Assembly: GCF_029688735.1 (NCBI RefSeq)
Contig: NZ_JARULD010000004.1
Coordinates: 215,058-279,057, forward strand
Direction of reading: 5' to 3'
DNA: 64,000 nucleotides
Source of the DNA: Qipengyuania flavescens
GTDB taxonomy: Bacteria; Pseudomonadota; Alphaproteobacteria; Sphingomonadales; Sphingomonadaceae
Positions 39,632-47,754 of this stretch are shown here, piece after piece. Made by a program: the position numbers and the translations under genes. Each line of letters begins with the position of its first letter. Positions within the stretch are counted from its first letter, which is position 1. The notes beneath the pieces are model-generated. The model was not told where the DNA came from. It saw nothing but the letters and a program-made list of their open reading frames with translations, and did not search any database.

Positions 39632-39820
39632 ATGAAATTCGTGAAACTGGAATCGCGCGGCGGTAATTACCTCGTCGTCGCCAGCAATATTGCATGGCTC
39701 AGAACCGCCGAGAACGGCCAGACCAATGTCGGCATGGTCGGCGGCCAGCCGCTGCTCGTCACCGGCTCCATCGAAGAGGTCGCCCAGAAAGTACTCGACG
39801 GCATCGCCGCCGCCGCTTGA
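39632..39820 (+). CDS. Small cytoplasmic protein, FlbD-like appearance
   Basis: A 62-residue protein, KFVKLESRGGNYLVVASNIA then WLRTAENGQTNVGMVGGQPL and a helical end EEVAQKVLDGIAAAA. The strand-strand-helix pattern and ILxI-type opening resemble FlbD-like small proteins, but no flagellar genes are nearby, so I leave it unnamed. AGGAGATG precedes the ATG (CAGGAG at 39619-39624). Similar small proteins occur singly in Erythrobacteraceae. Confidence 0.55.
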   Translation: MKFVKLESRGGNYLVVASNIAWLRTAENGQTNVGMVGGQPLLVTGSIEEVAQKVLDGIAAAA

Positions 39821-39859
39821 TTCCAAGGCCGGGGCTGCATCGCGGCAGCCCGGCCCACC

Positions 39860-40999
39860 TCAGCCCTTGTCGCTATCCAGCCATTCGAGCAGGCTGGCAA
39901 GGCAATCGCGCGCCAGCATCTTGCAGCGTTCCGGGCTCCATCCCTGCTCGGGCTCGGGACTGGCCGGATTGTCCTTATAGGGCATTTCCAGCGTCATCGC
40001 CGTCGCACCGAAGCGCTCGGCGACCTGATTGGTGCTCATCGACAGATTGGCCTTGCCCGGCGCCGACTTCGTATAACCCTGCTCGGTCTGGAAATCCGGC
40101 GTACGCCGGTCGAGGATGCGCTCGTACAGATAAAAGCGTTCGCCATGCTCGTCGGTCCAGCTGGGGATGCCTTCGTAACCGGCGAGGAAGGCGACCGGGA
40201 TCGCTTCGTCGCCATGCACGTCCATTGCGAAATGCACGCCGGTCTCGTCCATCGCATTGCGGATGGCGAGCACTTCGGGGCTCTTTTCCGCAGTCGGATT
40301 TTCCCATTCGCGGTTGAGATTGGTGCCCACCGCATTGGTGCGCAGGTGCCCGCGTTTCGATCCGTCGGGATTGGCATTGGGCACGACATGCAGGCGGCAG
40401 CGCTGGCGCAGCAGGCGGCCGACGCTGTCGGTGGGGTCGGTCAGCACTTCAAGCGCGCCTTCCATCCACCATTCGGCCTGCGTCTCGCCCGGGTGCTGGC
40501 GCGCATAGAGCCACACCTGCGTTTCGCCTTCGCCCATCGACAGGCAGTCGATCGGCTGCCCGTCGAGTGTTGTGCCGAGGCGCTTGTAATCCACGCCCTC
40601 GCTGGATGCGGCTTCGGCAACGAGATCGTGGTGACGGTCCATCGAATAGGGTGCGAAATAGGCGAAATAGGCGATGTCGCTTGCGGGGGTGTAGCGGATC
40701 GTGAGCGTGCCGTTGTCGGCGTTCTCGTCCCAGCTCGACGCCGCGCGGCCCCAATAGTCGCGATCTTCCGATACACAGGCATCGTATTGCGGCCAGCCGC
40801 CGGGATAGGCGCTGTCCTTGAGGCCGGTGATCTTCAGTTCGAGCTCGCGCCCGGCAGCGCCGCTCACGCGGAAGTGGAACCATTGCGCAAATTCGCTCTG
40901 GTGGTCCTTGCGGATGGCCAGCCTGGCACTCGCGCCGTCGACGGACAGGACTTCGATATTGCCACTGTCGAATGCGCAATCGATATGGATGTCGTTCAC
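39860..40999 (-). CDS. M14-family zinc carboxypeptidase (cytosolic CCP/AGBL-like)
   Basis: A 379-residue protein. The N-terminal ~120 residues are the beta-sandwich typical of cytosolic M14D carboxypeptidases ([20 protein letters not shown]). The catalytic domain has zinc ligands in [12 protein letters not shown] (HxxE), substrate Arg/Asn in [14 protein letters not shown] and [11 protein letters not shown], third ligand in [10 protein letters not shown], and catalytic Glu in [10 protein letters not shown]. It removes C-terminal residues from peptides or proteins. GTG 40999 is chosen because it overlaps the stop of the upstream lipoprotein gene (GTGA), which fits codon-level coupling. Confidence 0.87.
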   Translation of the reverse strand: MNDIHIDCAFDSGNIEVLSVDGASARLAIRKDHQSEFAQWFHFRVSGAAGRELELKITGLKDSAYPGGWPQYDACVSEDRDYWGRAASSWDENADNGTLTIRYTPASDIAYFAYFAPYSMDRHHDLVAEAASSEGVDYKRLGTTLDGQPIDCLSMGEGETQVWLYARQHPGETQAEWWMEGALEVLTDPTDSVGRLLRQRCRLHVVPNANPDGSKRGHLRTNAVGTNLNREWENPTAEKSPEVLAIRNAMDETGVHFAMDVHGDEAIPVAFLAGYEGIPSWTDEHGERFYLYERILDRRTPDFQTEQGYTKSAPGKANLSMSTNQVAERFGATAMTLEMPYKDNPASPEPEQGWSPERCKMLARDCLASLLEWLDSDKG

Positions 41000-41604
41000 T
41001 CGGGTACCTTCACTTCGATCGTTTCGCCATTGTTGCCGGGAAACTCCCGGAACAGCGCGGAGGCGACCGTCTGGGCGTTCGCCGTGCCGCGCGCAAGGGG
41101 GGAGTCTTCGGGCGGGCTGAAATCCGCGCGGCCTTCCCACAGGCTGGCGCCACTCGCCGCTTCGCTGATGCGGACCGACAGTTCCGTGCCGAGCCGGTCC
41201 TTCTCGCCCCCGCCGAGGTTGATGCCGATCCCGACGCCGACACCCGAACCGTAGCTGCCCGTGCGCCCGCCGACGCCGACACTGACGGGGCTACGGCGGC
41301 CGTTCGATCCGATGACGTACCCATCGACCCCGACCTGGGCGATCTGGCTGGCACTGGCGCGGTCGGTCTCGACATAGCCGAGTGCAGTAAGTTCGCGGGC
41401 CACGGCAACCTTGTAGGGCGCCATGGCCAGGCTATCGCCGTCAGTTCCAGGCATCGTCTCGACGAAAATCGTGCCCTGGCCGAGCCGGGCAACGCTTTCG
41501 GGGGCGACGAACCGTGTGACTTCGACCGGCCCCGGCGGTGTCGCACATCCGGCGAGGGCAAGCGCGGCGCACAGTCCGCTCAGCGATAACATCGGTTTCA
41601 TCAT
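40996..41604 (-). CDS. DUF4136-like lipoprotein
   Basis: A 202-residue lipoprotein with lipobox [10 protein letters not shown] and a mature domain containing [40 protein letters not shown] and a glycine-rich segment ([20 protein letters not shown]), followed by [20 protein letters not shown]. This matches the general DUF4136 layout of outer-membrane-associated lipoproteins. AAAGGA lies 4 bp before the ATG at 41604; ATG 41601 is also possible. It is coupled to the M14 carboxypeptidase by overlap, an unexplained partnership. Confidence 0.75.
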   Translation of the reverse strand: MMKPMLSLSGLCAALALAGCATPPGPVEVTRFVAPESVARLGQGTIFVETMPGTDGDSLAMAPYKVAVARELTALGYVETDRASASQIAQVGVDGYVIGSNGRRSPVSVGVGGRTGSYGSGVGVGIGINLGGGEKDRLGTELSVRISEAASGASLWEGRADFSPPEDSPLARGTANAQTVASALFREFPGNNGETIEVKVPE

Positions 41605-41748
41605 GCGATCCTTTAACGTCTCGTCGCCAGACTGCGACAATTGCTCAACGTATTGGGCCAACGCTTGGACAGGGGAATCCGCTCCGGGACGCGTCGGCAG
41701 GCCCTCTAGAGCGTTGCCGTTACCAATTCGTATGCTAGGGCGCGGGCG

Positions 41749-42762
41749 ATGAATAGCGCAGAAAAAATGCCCGTGCTGGTGACCGGCGGGGCAGGCTATA
41801 TCGGCAGTCACACGGTGCTCGCCCTGCGCGATGCAGGTTGGCCTGTGGCGGTGATCGACAACCTCTCGACCGGCTTTGCTTTTGCCGTGCCGGAAGAGGT
41901 GCCGCTCTACGAAGGCGACATCGCCGATGCGATCCTGTTGGAGCAGATTTTCCTCGAGCAGGGCATCGGTGCGATCATGCACTTCGCCGGATCGATCATC
42001 GTGCCGGAGTCGGTCGAGAACCCGCTCAAATATTACGACAACAACACGGTGAAAAGCCGCGCGCTGATCGAGGCTGCAGTTGATGGCGGAGTCGGCCATT
42101 TCATCTTCAGCTCGACTGCCGCAACCTACGGCACGCCCGATGTCGAGCAGGTGAGCGAAGACACGCCGAAGCAACCGATCAATCCCTATGGCTGGTCGAA
42201 GCTCATGACCGAGCAGATGTTGGCCGACGCCAGCGCAGCGCATGGTTTCAACCATTGCGCGCTGCGGTATTTCAATGTCGCCGGCGCCGATCCCGAGGGG
42301 CGGACCGGCCAGTCCACGGCTGGGGCGACGCATCTCATCAAGGTCGCCTGCGAGGCGGCGACCGGCAAGCGCGATCATGTCGCGGTCTTCGGGAGTGATT
42401 TCGAGACCCCCGATGGGACGGGGGTGCGCGACTATATCCATGTGAGCGACTTGGCGAAGGCGCATGTGCTGGCACTGGAGGCACTGATCGCGCAGCCCGA
42501 CCGCTCGCTGACGATGAATTGCGGATATGGCCGCGGCTTTTCGGTGCTCGAAGTGCTCGACGCAGTGGACCGGGTAACCAACCAGACCATCGACCGCCGC
42601 ATGCAGCCGCGCCGCGCGGGTGATCCGGCCAAACTGATCTCGGACCCGTCGCGCATCCGGGGGGCGTTGACGTGGGAGCCGCAGTTTGCGGATCTGGATA
42701 CGATCGTGAGCCACGCGCTGCAGTGGGAGCGGCGGCTGGCGGAGATCAGGGGAGAGGGGTAG
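41749..42762 (+). CDS. galE: UDP-glucose 4-epimerase
   Basis: A 337-residue extended SDR protein. The NAD-binding motif is VLVTGGAGYIGSHTVLALR, the catalytic Ser/Thr is in FIFSSTAATYGTP and the YxxxK is in NPYGWSKLMTE. FNVAGADPEGRTGQ and the C-terminal RRAGDPAKLISDPSRIR are typical of GalE. It interconverts UDP-glucose and UDP-galactose for surface polysaccharide synthesis. It is divergent from the DUF4136/M14 pair and followed by a hairpin at 42777. Confidence 0.94.
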   Translation: MNSAEKMPVLVTGGAGYIGSHTVLALRDAGWPVAVIDNLSTGFAFAVPEEVPLYEGDIADAILLEQIFLEQGIGAIMHFAGSIIVPESVENPLKYYDNNTVKSRALIEAAVDGGVGHFIFSSTAATYGTPDVEQVSEDTPKQPINPYGWSKLMTEQMLADASAAHGFNHCALRYFNVAGADPEGRTGQSTAGATHLIKVACEAATGKRDHVAVFGSDFETPDGTGVRDYIHVSDLAKAHVLALEALIAQPDRSLTMNCGYGRGFSVLEVLDAVDRVTNQTIDRRMQPRRAGDPAKLISDPSRIRGALTWEPQFADLDTIVSHALQWERRLAEIRGEG

Positions 42763-42776
42763 TTTTGTATGGTGTA

Positions 42777-42796
42777 GAAAGCGCATCCGCGCTTTC
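42777..42796 (+). terminator. Hairpin after galE, possible terminator or RNA structure
   Basis: GAAAGCGC-atcc-GCGCTTTC is a perfect 8-bp stem 15 bp after the galE stop. There is no strong T tract, so intrinsic termination is uncertain. A second stem GTCCCA...TGGGAC follows within 15-40 bp. The rest of the 238-bp galE-rpmJ interval shows no gene. Confidence 0.5.
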
Positions 42797-43000
42797 CTTG
42801 CGGTTGTTGCGTCCCACGGGGGCATGGGACGGAACAGCAAGGGCTGGACGGATGTCCGGCCCGCACGCAACTAAAACCTTCTCGAAGCCACCGTTCCCCC
42901 AATCACCCTTGACCGGAATCACCCCCGCCGCTAACGGGCGCCCTTGAATTTGCCGCGTCGGGGCTTATCTCCGGCGCGTATTAATATGACGAGACAAATC

Positions 43001-43126
43001 ATGAAGATCCGCAACAGCCTCAAGTCCCTCAAGGGTCGCCATCGCGATTGCCGCGTCATCCGCCGTCGTGGGCGCACCTATGTGATCAACAAGACCAACC
43101 GCCGCTTCAAGGCCCGCCAGGGCTGA
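43001..43126 (+). CDS. rpmJ: 50S ribosomal protein L36 (bL36, zinc-free type)
   Basis: A 41-residue protein [20 protein letters not shown] followed by [20 protein letters not shown]. This is the longer C-minus (YkgO-like) form found as the only L36 in most alphaproteobacteria: the CxxC zinc motif is absent and only one cysteine remains. It binds 23S rRNA in the large subunit. ATG 43001 is the family-standard start. It is monocistronic, with a GC-rich hairpin directly after it. Confidence 0.95.
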   Translation: MKIRNSLKSLKGRHRDCRVIRRRGRTYVINKTNRRFKARQG

Positions 43127-43134
43127 TTTGGCGC

Positions 43135-43151
43135 GCTGCCGCACCGGCAGC
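43135..43151 (+). terminator. Hairpin downstream of rpmJ
   Basis: GCTGCCG-cac-CGGCAGC is a perfect 7-bp stem 9 bp after rpmJ, followed by GTAGTTGTGC and a second GC-rich stem (GGCCCGGCCCCG...GGGGTACGGGCC). The T tract is weak. Confidence 0.5.
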
Positions 43152-43215
43152 GTAGTTGTGCAAGACCGGCCCGGCCCCGAAGGGGGTACGGGCCGTTCGT
43201 ATTGGGGGCAGGCTT

Positions 43216-43836
43216 ATGGGTAGCGACGCAATGACCGTCGAAGCCGTCGTGTTCGATGTCGGGCGCGTGCTTTACCAATGGCAGATGTCGCATTTGTTCG
43301 AACGGATCGTCGACGATCCGGCGCGGCTGGAATTCCTGCTGTCCGAGGTCGTGACCGAAAAGTGGCATTTCGAGCATGATCGCGGCCGTGCGCTGGCCGA
43401 CATGGTGCCCGAGAGGATCGCGCTCTATCCCGAATATGAAGCCGAGATCCGCGCCTATGCGACGCGCTTCAACGAGACGATCCCCGGCCCGGTCCCCGGA
43501 AGCATCGAACTGGTCGAGCGATTGGCGGCGCGCGACGTCCCGCTGTACGCGATCACCAATTTCGGCGCCGAATTCTGGGTGGGCTTCCGACCGACTGCGC
43601 CGGTGTTCGACCGGTTCCGCGACATCCTGGTGTCCGGCCAAGAGAAGCTAGCGAAGCCCGATCCCGCCATCTTCGAACTCGCATGGAAGCGCTTCGGTCA
43701 TGACGCTGGGGCGATGCTGTTCATCGACGACAATGCGGCCAATATCGCTTCGGCCAGAGAACTTGGTTGGCAGGTCCACCATTTCAGCGATGCCGCGAAG
43801 CTTGAAGTCGATCTCACCGCGCGAGAGTTGATCTGA
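43216..43836 (+). CDS. HAD-superfamily hydrolase
   Basis: A 206-residue HAD protein. Motif I is VVFDVGRVLYQW, with the nucleophile Asp but Gly at the second-Asp position; motif II Thr/Ser is in YAITNFGAEFW; motif III is KLAKPDPAIFELA and motif IV LFIDDNAANIASARELGW. The helical cap contains PARLEFLLSEVVTEKWHFEH. The layout resembles YihX-like small-molecule phosphatases. The DxG motif I is common in that group, so activity is still plausible. Substrate unknown. ATG 43216 has GGGGGCAGG upstream; ATG 43231 is an alternative. Confidence 0.83.
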   Translation: MGSDAMTVEAVVFDVGRVLYQWQMSHLFERIVDDPARLEFLLSEVVTEKWHFEHDRGRALADMVPERIALYPEYEAEIRAYATRFNETIPGPVPGSIELVERLAARDVPLYAITNFGAEFWVGFRPTAPVFDRFRDILVSGQEKLAKPDPAIFELAWKRFGHDAGAMLFIDDNAANIASARELGWQVHHFSDAAKLEVDLTARELI

Positions 43837-43843
43837 CATCAGG

Positions 43844-43874
43844 AAAAAGGGCCCCCACGATGACGCGGGGGCCC
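43844..43874 (-). terminator. Rho-independent terminator (minus strand)
   Basis: GGGCCCCC ... GGGGGCCC forms an 8-bp GC stem with a 10-nt loop. On the minus strand it ends in CCCTTTTTCC, giving a proper T tract for the CC_3452-type gene that stops at 43920. On the plus strand it may also block read-through from the HAD gene. Confidence 0.85.
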
Positions 43875-43919
43875 ATGAGTCGTCCCCACGATGGAGAGGG
43901 CGGGGAGGGACGGGAGGGA

Positions 43920-44261
43920 TCAGCCGTTGCACTTCGCCAGCTTGTCGTCGGCCAGCGCTTCGCCCTTGGCGGTGAAGCCGGCGATCTCGCCGACATCGCG
44001 CTGGAGTTCGCGGCACATGCGCATCGGACGCGACGTGCCCTTCTCGGCAACGCAGGTAGTGCCGTTGCACTGCCAGGCGACGCCGCCGGCGACGATCACG
44101 CGATCCTTGGCCGGCTGAGCCAATTCGGCGGTGTAGAACGGTGCGTTGGGGGCGGCGGAGGCGGGCGCGGGTGCAAGCGCCGCACCGAAGCTGGCGGTGG
44201 TCCAGGCGACGGCACCAACGATAGCACCGAAATTGACCGAGCGGGGGAGGGAGAGGGTCAT
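43920..44261 (-). CDS. CC_3452 family small exported protein
   Basis: A 113-residue protein with a signal peptide and a mature part NAPFYTAELAQPAKDRVIVA then GGVAWQCNGTTCVAEKGTSR and a C-terminal DDKLAKCNG. The motif GGVAWQCxGTxC with cysteines and the RMCRELQRDVGE helix match the CC_3452 family, small exported proteins common in Caulobacterales and Sphingomonadales with unknown role. The ATG at 44261 has AAGGAC upstream; a start at 44276 is possible. A strong terminator follows the gene. Confidence 0.8.
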   Translation of the reverse strand: MTLSLPRSVNFGAIVGAVAWTTASFGAALAPAPASAAPNAPFYTAELAQPAKDRVIVAGGVAWQCNGTTCVAEKGTSRPMRMCRELQRDVGEIAGFTAKGEALADDKLAKCNG

Positions 44262-44374
44262 GAGAGGGTCCTTCAAAAGCTTCAGTTCTGATCAACCGGG
44301 CTTGCCATTCGAACTATCAGGTTTCAAAAAGCAACCAGTTGCGAATCACTACCTATTACTTTAAGTTTCATGTA

Positions 44375-44430
44375 GCAACCTATTTTTTGAAATATTTTGG
44401 ATTTGCGGCAATTTGCGCTAGATAGGTTGC
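44375..44430. promoter_or_regulatory. Inverted-repeat operator-like sites in front of the HxlR gene
   Basis: The AT-rich intergenic region contains GCAACCTAT (44375-44383) and its exact reverse complement ATAGGTTGC (44422-44430), 38 bp apart, just upstream of the HxlR start. A related CAACCAGTTG lies a little further left. HxlR proteins bind such dyads, so autoregulation is inferred. It could also be the repression site for the divergent CC_3452 gene. Confidence 0.55.
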
Positions 44431-44447
44431 AAGAAGGGAACTGATCC

Positions 44448-45002
44448 ATGGGCGATATCCGCGAACCGCTGCGCGAACTGACCGAATGCGGGCTGCCGCA
44501 GGCGCTCGAAGTCATGGGAGAGCGCTGGTCCTTCATGATCCTCCGCGCCAGCTTCAACGGCCTGCATCACTTCGAGGAGTTCCTCAGCGAACTCGGGATC
44601 GCCCGCAACATCCTATCCAATCGCCTTGCCAAGCTGGTCGAGAACGGCATCCTCCGTCGTGATCCCTGTCCGGACGATCGCCGCAAGATCGAGTATCGCC
44701 TGACCGACAAGGGCTTCGACCTGCTGCCCGCCATGGTCGCACTGCGCCAATGGGGCCAGAAATACGGCGCGGAAGTGACCGAGAATCCGGTACTGGTCGA
44801 TGAGCGCGATCGCCTGCCGATCGGCCCCACCTCGATCCTCAGCCACGATGGACGCATCCTCGGCCCGCAGGATCTCGCCCTGGTCGAACGCTCCGATCTC
44901 GGCGTGCGTGCCGATGGGAGCCAGGCGGACCAGGAGGGTTCCCTCGGCCTTGGCGAGGTAATCGACATCGAAAGCCTTCGCCGCGCCAAATCCGCCGCCT
45001 GA
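44448..45002 (+). CDS. HxlR-family winged-helix transcriptional regulator
   Basis: A 184-residue regulator. Its HxlR domain has CGLPQALEVMGERWSFMILR, HFEEFLSELGIARNILSNRL and ILRRDPCPDDRRKIEYRLTD KGFDL (winged helix) in the usual order. It is longer than simple HxlR proteins, with a C-terminal extension (ERDRLPIGPTSILSHDGRIL) of the type seen in two-domain members. The single conserved Cys in TECGLPQAL may sense electrophiles. The dyad upstream suggests autoregulation. It is divergent from the CC_3452-type gene. Confidence 0.87.
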   Translation: MGDIREPLRELTECGLPQALEVMGERWSFMILRASFNGLHHFEEFLSELGIARNILSNRLAKLVENGILRRDPCPDDRRKIEYRLTDKGFDLLPAMVALRQWGQKYGAEVTENPVLVDERDRLPIGPTSILSHDGRILGPQDLALVERSDLGVRADGSQADQEGSLGLGEVIDIESLRRAKSAA

Positions 45003-45042
45003 GCGCACGCACGACGGGCGCTATATCGTCGTTCGCGGCCGC

Positions 45043-45324
45043 TTGTGGCGCGCGAGCAATCCGCATCTAGCGGAGGGCGAGCACCAACGGCTTATCGACG
45101 CATTGATGGATGCGCGCCGGGCGGTCGGCGCGGCCAAACGCGCCGGCGATCCCGCTGCGGAAAAAGCCGCGCGGGCGAAAGTCCACCAAGCGAAAGTCGC
45201 GCTCGGCGAGCGGGGCCCGGTGTGGTGGGACGATGGCGCTCCCGACTACAATCGCCATCTGATCAAGAACACGCCCTATGCCGACGAAGACGAGGCGGAT
45301 CAGGGCTCGCGCCGCAGCTCGTAG
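45043..45324 (+). CDS. Small basic/helical protein of unknown function
   Basis: A ~93-residue protein with a helical core (ALMDARRAVGAAKRAGDPAA, EKAARAKVHQAKVALGERGP) then VWWDDGAPDYNRH. Similar small proteins are frequent in Sphingomonadales. The visible start is a poor TTG at 45043, but the frame is open upstream to 44962 and reads ERTHDGRYIVVRGRLWRAS, which looks like genuine family sequence. The true start is therefore probably upstream at a non-ATG codon or the start has been lost. Its 3' end overlaps the convergent TonB-like gene by 25 bp. Confidence 0.6.
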   Translation: MWRASNPHLAEGEHQRLIDALMDARRAVGAAKRAGDPAAEKAARAKVHQAKVALGERGPVWWDDGAPDYNRHLIKNTPYADEDEADQGSRRSS

Positions 45325-46100
45325 TCTATCCTGATGCGTACCCACTCGCCCACCTGCGGCTGTCCGCCGATCTGCGGTGGACGAACCTTGAATTGCCAGG
45401 CCGCCGCCAGCACCGCGCGCCCGATCTGCGAGCCGCTGGGCCATTCGTCGACCAGAACGCAATTCTCGACCCGGAATTGCGGCGCGGTCTGGCAATTGAT
45501 CAGCCCCCAGCCGGGCCCACTGGCCGTCGAAAGATAGCCCGCGAGCTCCCCATTGGTCGGCTCGCGATACCAGCGCGCGGCATAGAGCGGTTCGCCGTTC
45601 GGCCCGCTCCCGGCAATGCGCTGCGAATCGCCCGGTCGCGGCGTGAATGCCGGACCGATGGGACCTGCACGCTCTCTACTTCGTGCCTGCGGTTGCTGCG
45701 CGAGATCGAAGCTGGGCGACGATGTCGGTGCGGTCCGAAGCAGGGCCGGAGGAGGGGTGGGCTGCGGAACCGCCTGGTCTGGAACGGGCTCCGGCGGGGA
45801 CACTTGCGGTTGCGCTGTCGCAGGGGCGGGCGCGGGCTCTGCCAGCGCCTCGTCGGCCTCTTCCCGCACATCGCTCACATCGAATGTCGACACCGCATCC
45901 CGCATCGGCACCGGGTCGCGGCTCACCAGCCCGAGCGACAGCAGCAAAAGCAACAATAGCGCTTCGAGCAGAAGCGCGAACACCAGGCCGCCAGCCTTGC
46001 GCCGCGCATCGTCATCGAGTGCGTGCCACCACTCGCGCAGCCGCGAGATCGCGCCGTATGACGCCATTTGCTCGCCGGGTTCGGTGGATACGAAAGACAT
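45300..46100 (-). CDS. TonB-like envelope protein (single helix, proline-rich)
   Basis: A 266-residue protein with one membrane helix (GLVFALLLEALLLLLLLSLG at ~residues 36-58), a Pro/Ala/Gln-rich periplasmic linker (APAPATAQPQVSPPEPVP), and a C-terminal domain with LYAARWYREPTNGELAGYLS, GWGLINCQTAPQFRVENCVL and AAWQFKVRPPQIGG, which resembles a TonB/TolA-type C-terminal fold. A role in energy transduction or envelope spanning is plausible. No exbB/exbD is adjacent, so I do not call it TonB. The two cysteines near the C-terminus may pair. Confidence 0.68.
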   Translation of the reverse strand: MSFVSTEPGEQMASYGAISRLREWWHALDDDARRKAGGLVFALLLEALLLLLLLSLGLVSRDPVPMRDAVSTFDVSDVREEADEALAEPAPAPATAQPQVSPPEPVPDQAVPQPTPPPALLRTAPTSSPSFDLAQQPQARSRERAGPIGPAFTPRPGDSQRIAGSGPNGEPLYAARWYREPTNGELAGYLSTASGPGWGLINCQTAPQFRVENCVLVDEWPSGSQIGRAVLAAAWQFKVRPPQIGGQPQVGEWVRIRIDYELRREP

Positions 46101-46124
46101 GGAGTTCAGGAAAACAGCCGGTGT

Positions 46125-46162
46125 TGCGTGACGTCACATGCCAGCGTGGCTGCGTGACGTCA
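46125..46162. promoter_or_regulatory. Two direct copies of TGCGTGACGTCA
   Basis: TGCGTGACGTCA occurs at 46125-46136 and again, identically, at 46151-46162, 26 bp apart start to start. Each holds the palindrome TGACGTCA. They lie 25-62 bp upstream of the minus-strand TonB-like gene and ~80 bp before the plus-strand gene at 46242. They could bind a CRP-like or other dimeric regulator; no regulator is identified. Confidence 0.45.
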
Positions 46163-46241
46163 TCGTTAAAGTGATCTCAACCCGTCGCCCCTAATGCAGA
46201 ATCGTATTCGCGAATCTGAATAACTAGGCCGGACCAATTTC

Positions 46242-46589
46242 GTGATCGATATCGAAGTTCAGAACGAGACCCACCAGACGGTTTTCACCATCAAGGCCGT
46301 CACCGTGCCGCGCATCGGCGAAGGCATTCGCCTGCAGGAGCCGGCCGGCCACTGGGCCTCCTACGACGTGCTCGACGTGTGGTACCAGAAAGCCGAATAT
46401 GGCGACGTGTGGCTGCCCTACGTCCATGTTCGCATGACGCCCGACGAGCTGAAAGCCGTCGAGATGGCGAAATCGAACCCAATGGTCGACAAGGCTCAGC
46501 AGGTCCCGATCGAGGACTTCCTGAAGAAGTTCGAAGGCGACCACGAGCACGAGACGGTCAAGCTCAACCTCGACATGACCGAGGATTGA
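46242..46589 (+). CDS. Hypothetical cytoplasmic protein
   Basis: A 115-residue protein beginning VIDIEVQNETHQTVFTIKAV (GTG start), then GIRLQEPAGHWASYDVLDVW, YGDVWLPYVHVRMTPDELKA and an acidic C-terminus (KKFEGDHEHETVKLNLDMTE). A beta-rich first half and a helical/acidic second half are visible. I do not recognise a family. It lies immediately left of the 3' end of yifB, which is on the other strand (convergent). Confidence 0.6.
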   Translation: MIDIEVQNETHQTVFTIKAVTVPRIGEGIRLQEPAGHWASYDVLDVWYQKAEYGDVWLPYVHVRMTPDELKAVEMAKSNPMVDKAQQVPIEDFLKKFEGDHEHETVKLNLDMTED

Positions 46590-46599
46590 CCGCTCCCCC

Positions 46600-47199
46600 T
46601 CAAGCCCGCGGCGCTTGCCTGCGATAGCTGAGCGCTTCTGCCACATGGATGCGGCCGACCTGCTCCGCTCCGGCGAGGTCGGCGATGGTGCGGGCGACCC
46701 GCAGCATGCGCGTATAGCTGCGGGCGGAGAGGCGCATGGCGGTGGCGGCCTGCATCAGCAACTGGCGGCCCGGTTCGTCGGGCGTGGCGAAGGTTTCAAG
46801 CGCCTCGCCGTCGAGGTCCGAATTGCTCCGCACGCCGGTCTGCTCTGCTCGGGCGGTCTGGCGCTGGCGAGCGGCTAGCACGCGCGCAGCGACCTCTTTG
46901 CTGCCCTCGGCAGGAGGCGGCAGGGCGAGGTCGGCGGCGCTGACGGGATCGACCTCCACATGCAGATCGATGCGGTCGAGCATCGGGCCGCTCACCTTGC
47001 TCTGGTAATCGGCGGCGCAGCGCGGGGCGCGGCTGCAGGCCAGCGCCGGATCGCCGAGATGGCCGCAGCGGCACGGGTTCATCGCCGCGATCAGCTGGAC
47101 GTTGGCCGGAAAGGTCACATGCGCATTGGCGCGGGCGACATCGACAGATCCCGTCTCCAGCGGCTGGCGCAGTGAATCGAGCACGGCGCGCTGGAATTC
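46600..47199 (-). pseudogene. yifB: yifB/comM 3' half (interrupted Mg-chelatase-like AAA+ ATPase)
   Basis: The C-terminal ~200 codons of YifB/ComM, from EFQRAVLDSLRQPLETG (part of the AAA+ core) through LIAAMNPCRCGHLGDP, LDRIDLHVEVDPVSAADLAL and SARSYTRMLRVARTIADLAG to the stop. It is separated from its 5' portion (63406-63702) by the 16.2-kb element. A chimeric open frame runs upstream from it into the element and ends in about 20 codons of transposon sequence (from 47262), but no genuine start is expected. ComM is a helicase-like factor that promotes natural transformation in other bacteria, so the insertion probably lowers uptake-related recombination (inference). Confidence 0.92.
47192..47199. 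repeat. Left target-site duplication TGGAATTC
   Basis: TGGAATTC immediately left of the terminal inverted repeat and identical to 63406-63413. An 8-bp duplication fits IS1595-family insertion. Confidence 0.9.
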
Positions 47200-47225
47200 C
47201 GGTATGGTGGAGTTATTGCACCAAA
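47200..47225 (+). repeat. Left terminal inverted repeat of the transposon
   Basis: CGGTATGG, then T, then GGAGTTATTGCACCAAA. It matches the reverse complement of 63380-63405 at 25 of 26 positions; the ninth base differs (T here, C on the right). Confidence 0.92.
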
Positions 47226-47270
47226 ATATCCTACTGAAGAATAACAGATTTTTCGTTAACAATCGAGTCC

Positions 47271-47753
47271 ATGACGACCGCAGATCAGATACCCGAACTT
47301 CCTTCTATTGACCGCCCCAATGTCCTATCAGGCTTGATGACGAAGCGCAGCGAGATAGCAGGCCTCGTTGAGGGTTTACAGGACAGGTTGCGGGAAGCGC
47401 TGATCAACCTCGATCACATCGACCAGACGATCCTGCTTTTCGATCCCGAGGCCGATCTAACGGAAGTGAAGGCGAAGCCACTGCCTCCGCGCCATGTTGC
47501 CTTCAAGGGGCAGGTTACGCGCTCCATACTGCATATGCTTCGGACAACGGGCGATGCGCTGGATAGCAAGGCTATAACACTTCGCCTAATGGCCGAGCGC
47601 GAGCTCAATGCGGCCGATGCCAGACTGCTGAAGACGATACAGAAGAGGGTAGGCGCGGCCCTGAGGAATTTGCGTGACCGAGAACTGCTGGTTTCACGTC
47701 AAGGCGAGAAAGGTCTGCTGTTGTGGTCTTTGAGAGCAACGAATGCTGAATGA
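47271..47753 (+). CDS. Small winged-helix-like protein at the transposon left end
   Basis: A 160-residue soluble protein. An N-terminal helical part (VLSGLMTKRSEIAGLVEGLQ, LIDHIDQT-type coiled segment) is followed by VTRSILHMLRTTGDALDSKA and IQKRVGAALRNLRDRELLVS, which looks like a winged helix (resembling MarR/ArsR-like wHTH C-terminal ends). It reads RQGEKGLLLWSLR at the end. I infer a DNA-binding role in controlling the element; the family name is unknown. It begins 71 bp inside the left end and converges on the repB-like gene with only 1 bp between stops. Confidence 0.6.
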   Translation: MTTADQIPELPSIDRPNVLSGLMTKRSEIAGLVEGLQDRLREALINLDHIDQTILLFDPEADLTEVKAKPLPPRHVAFKGQVTRSILHMLRTTGDALDSKAITLRLMAERELNAADARLLKTIQKRVGAALRNLRDRELLVSRQGEKGLLLWSLRATNAE

Positions 47754-47754
47754 T

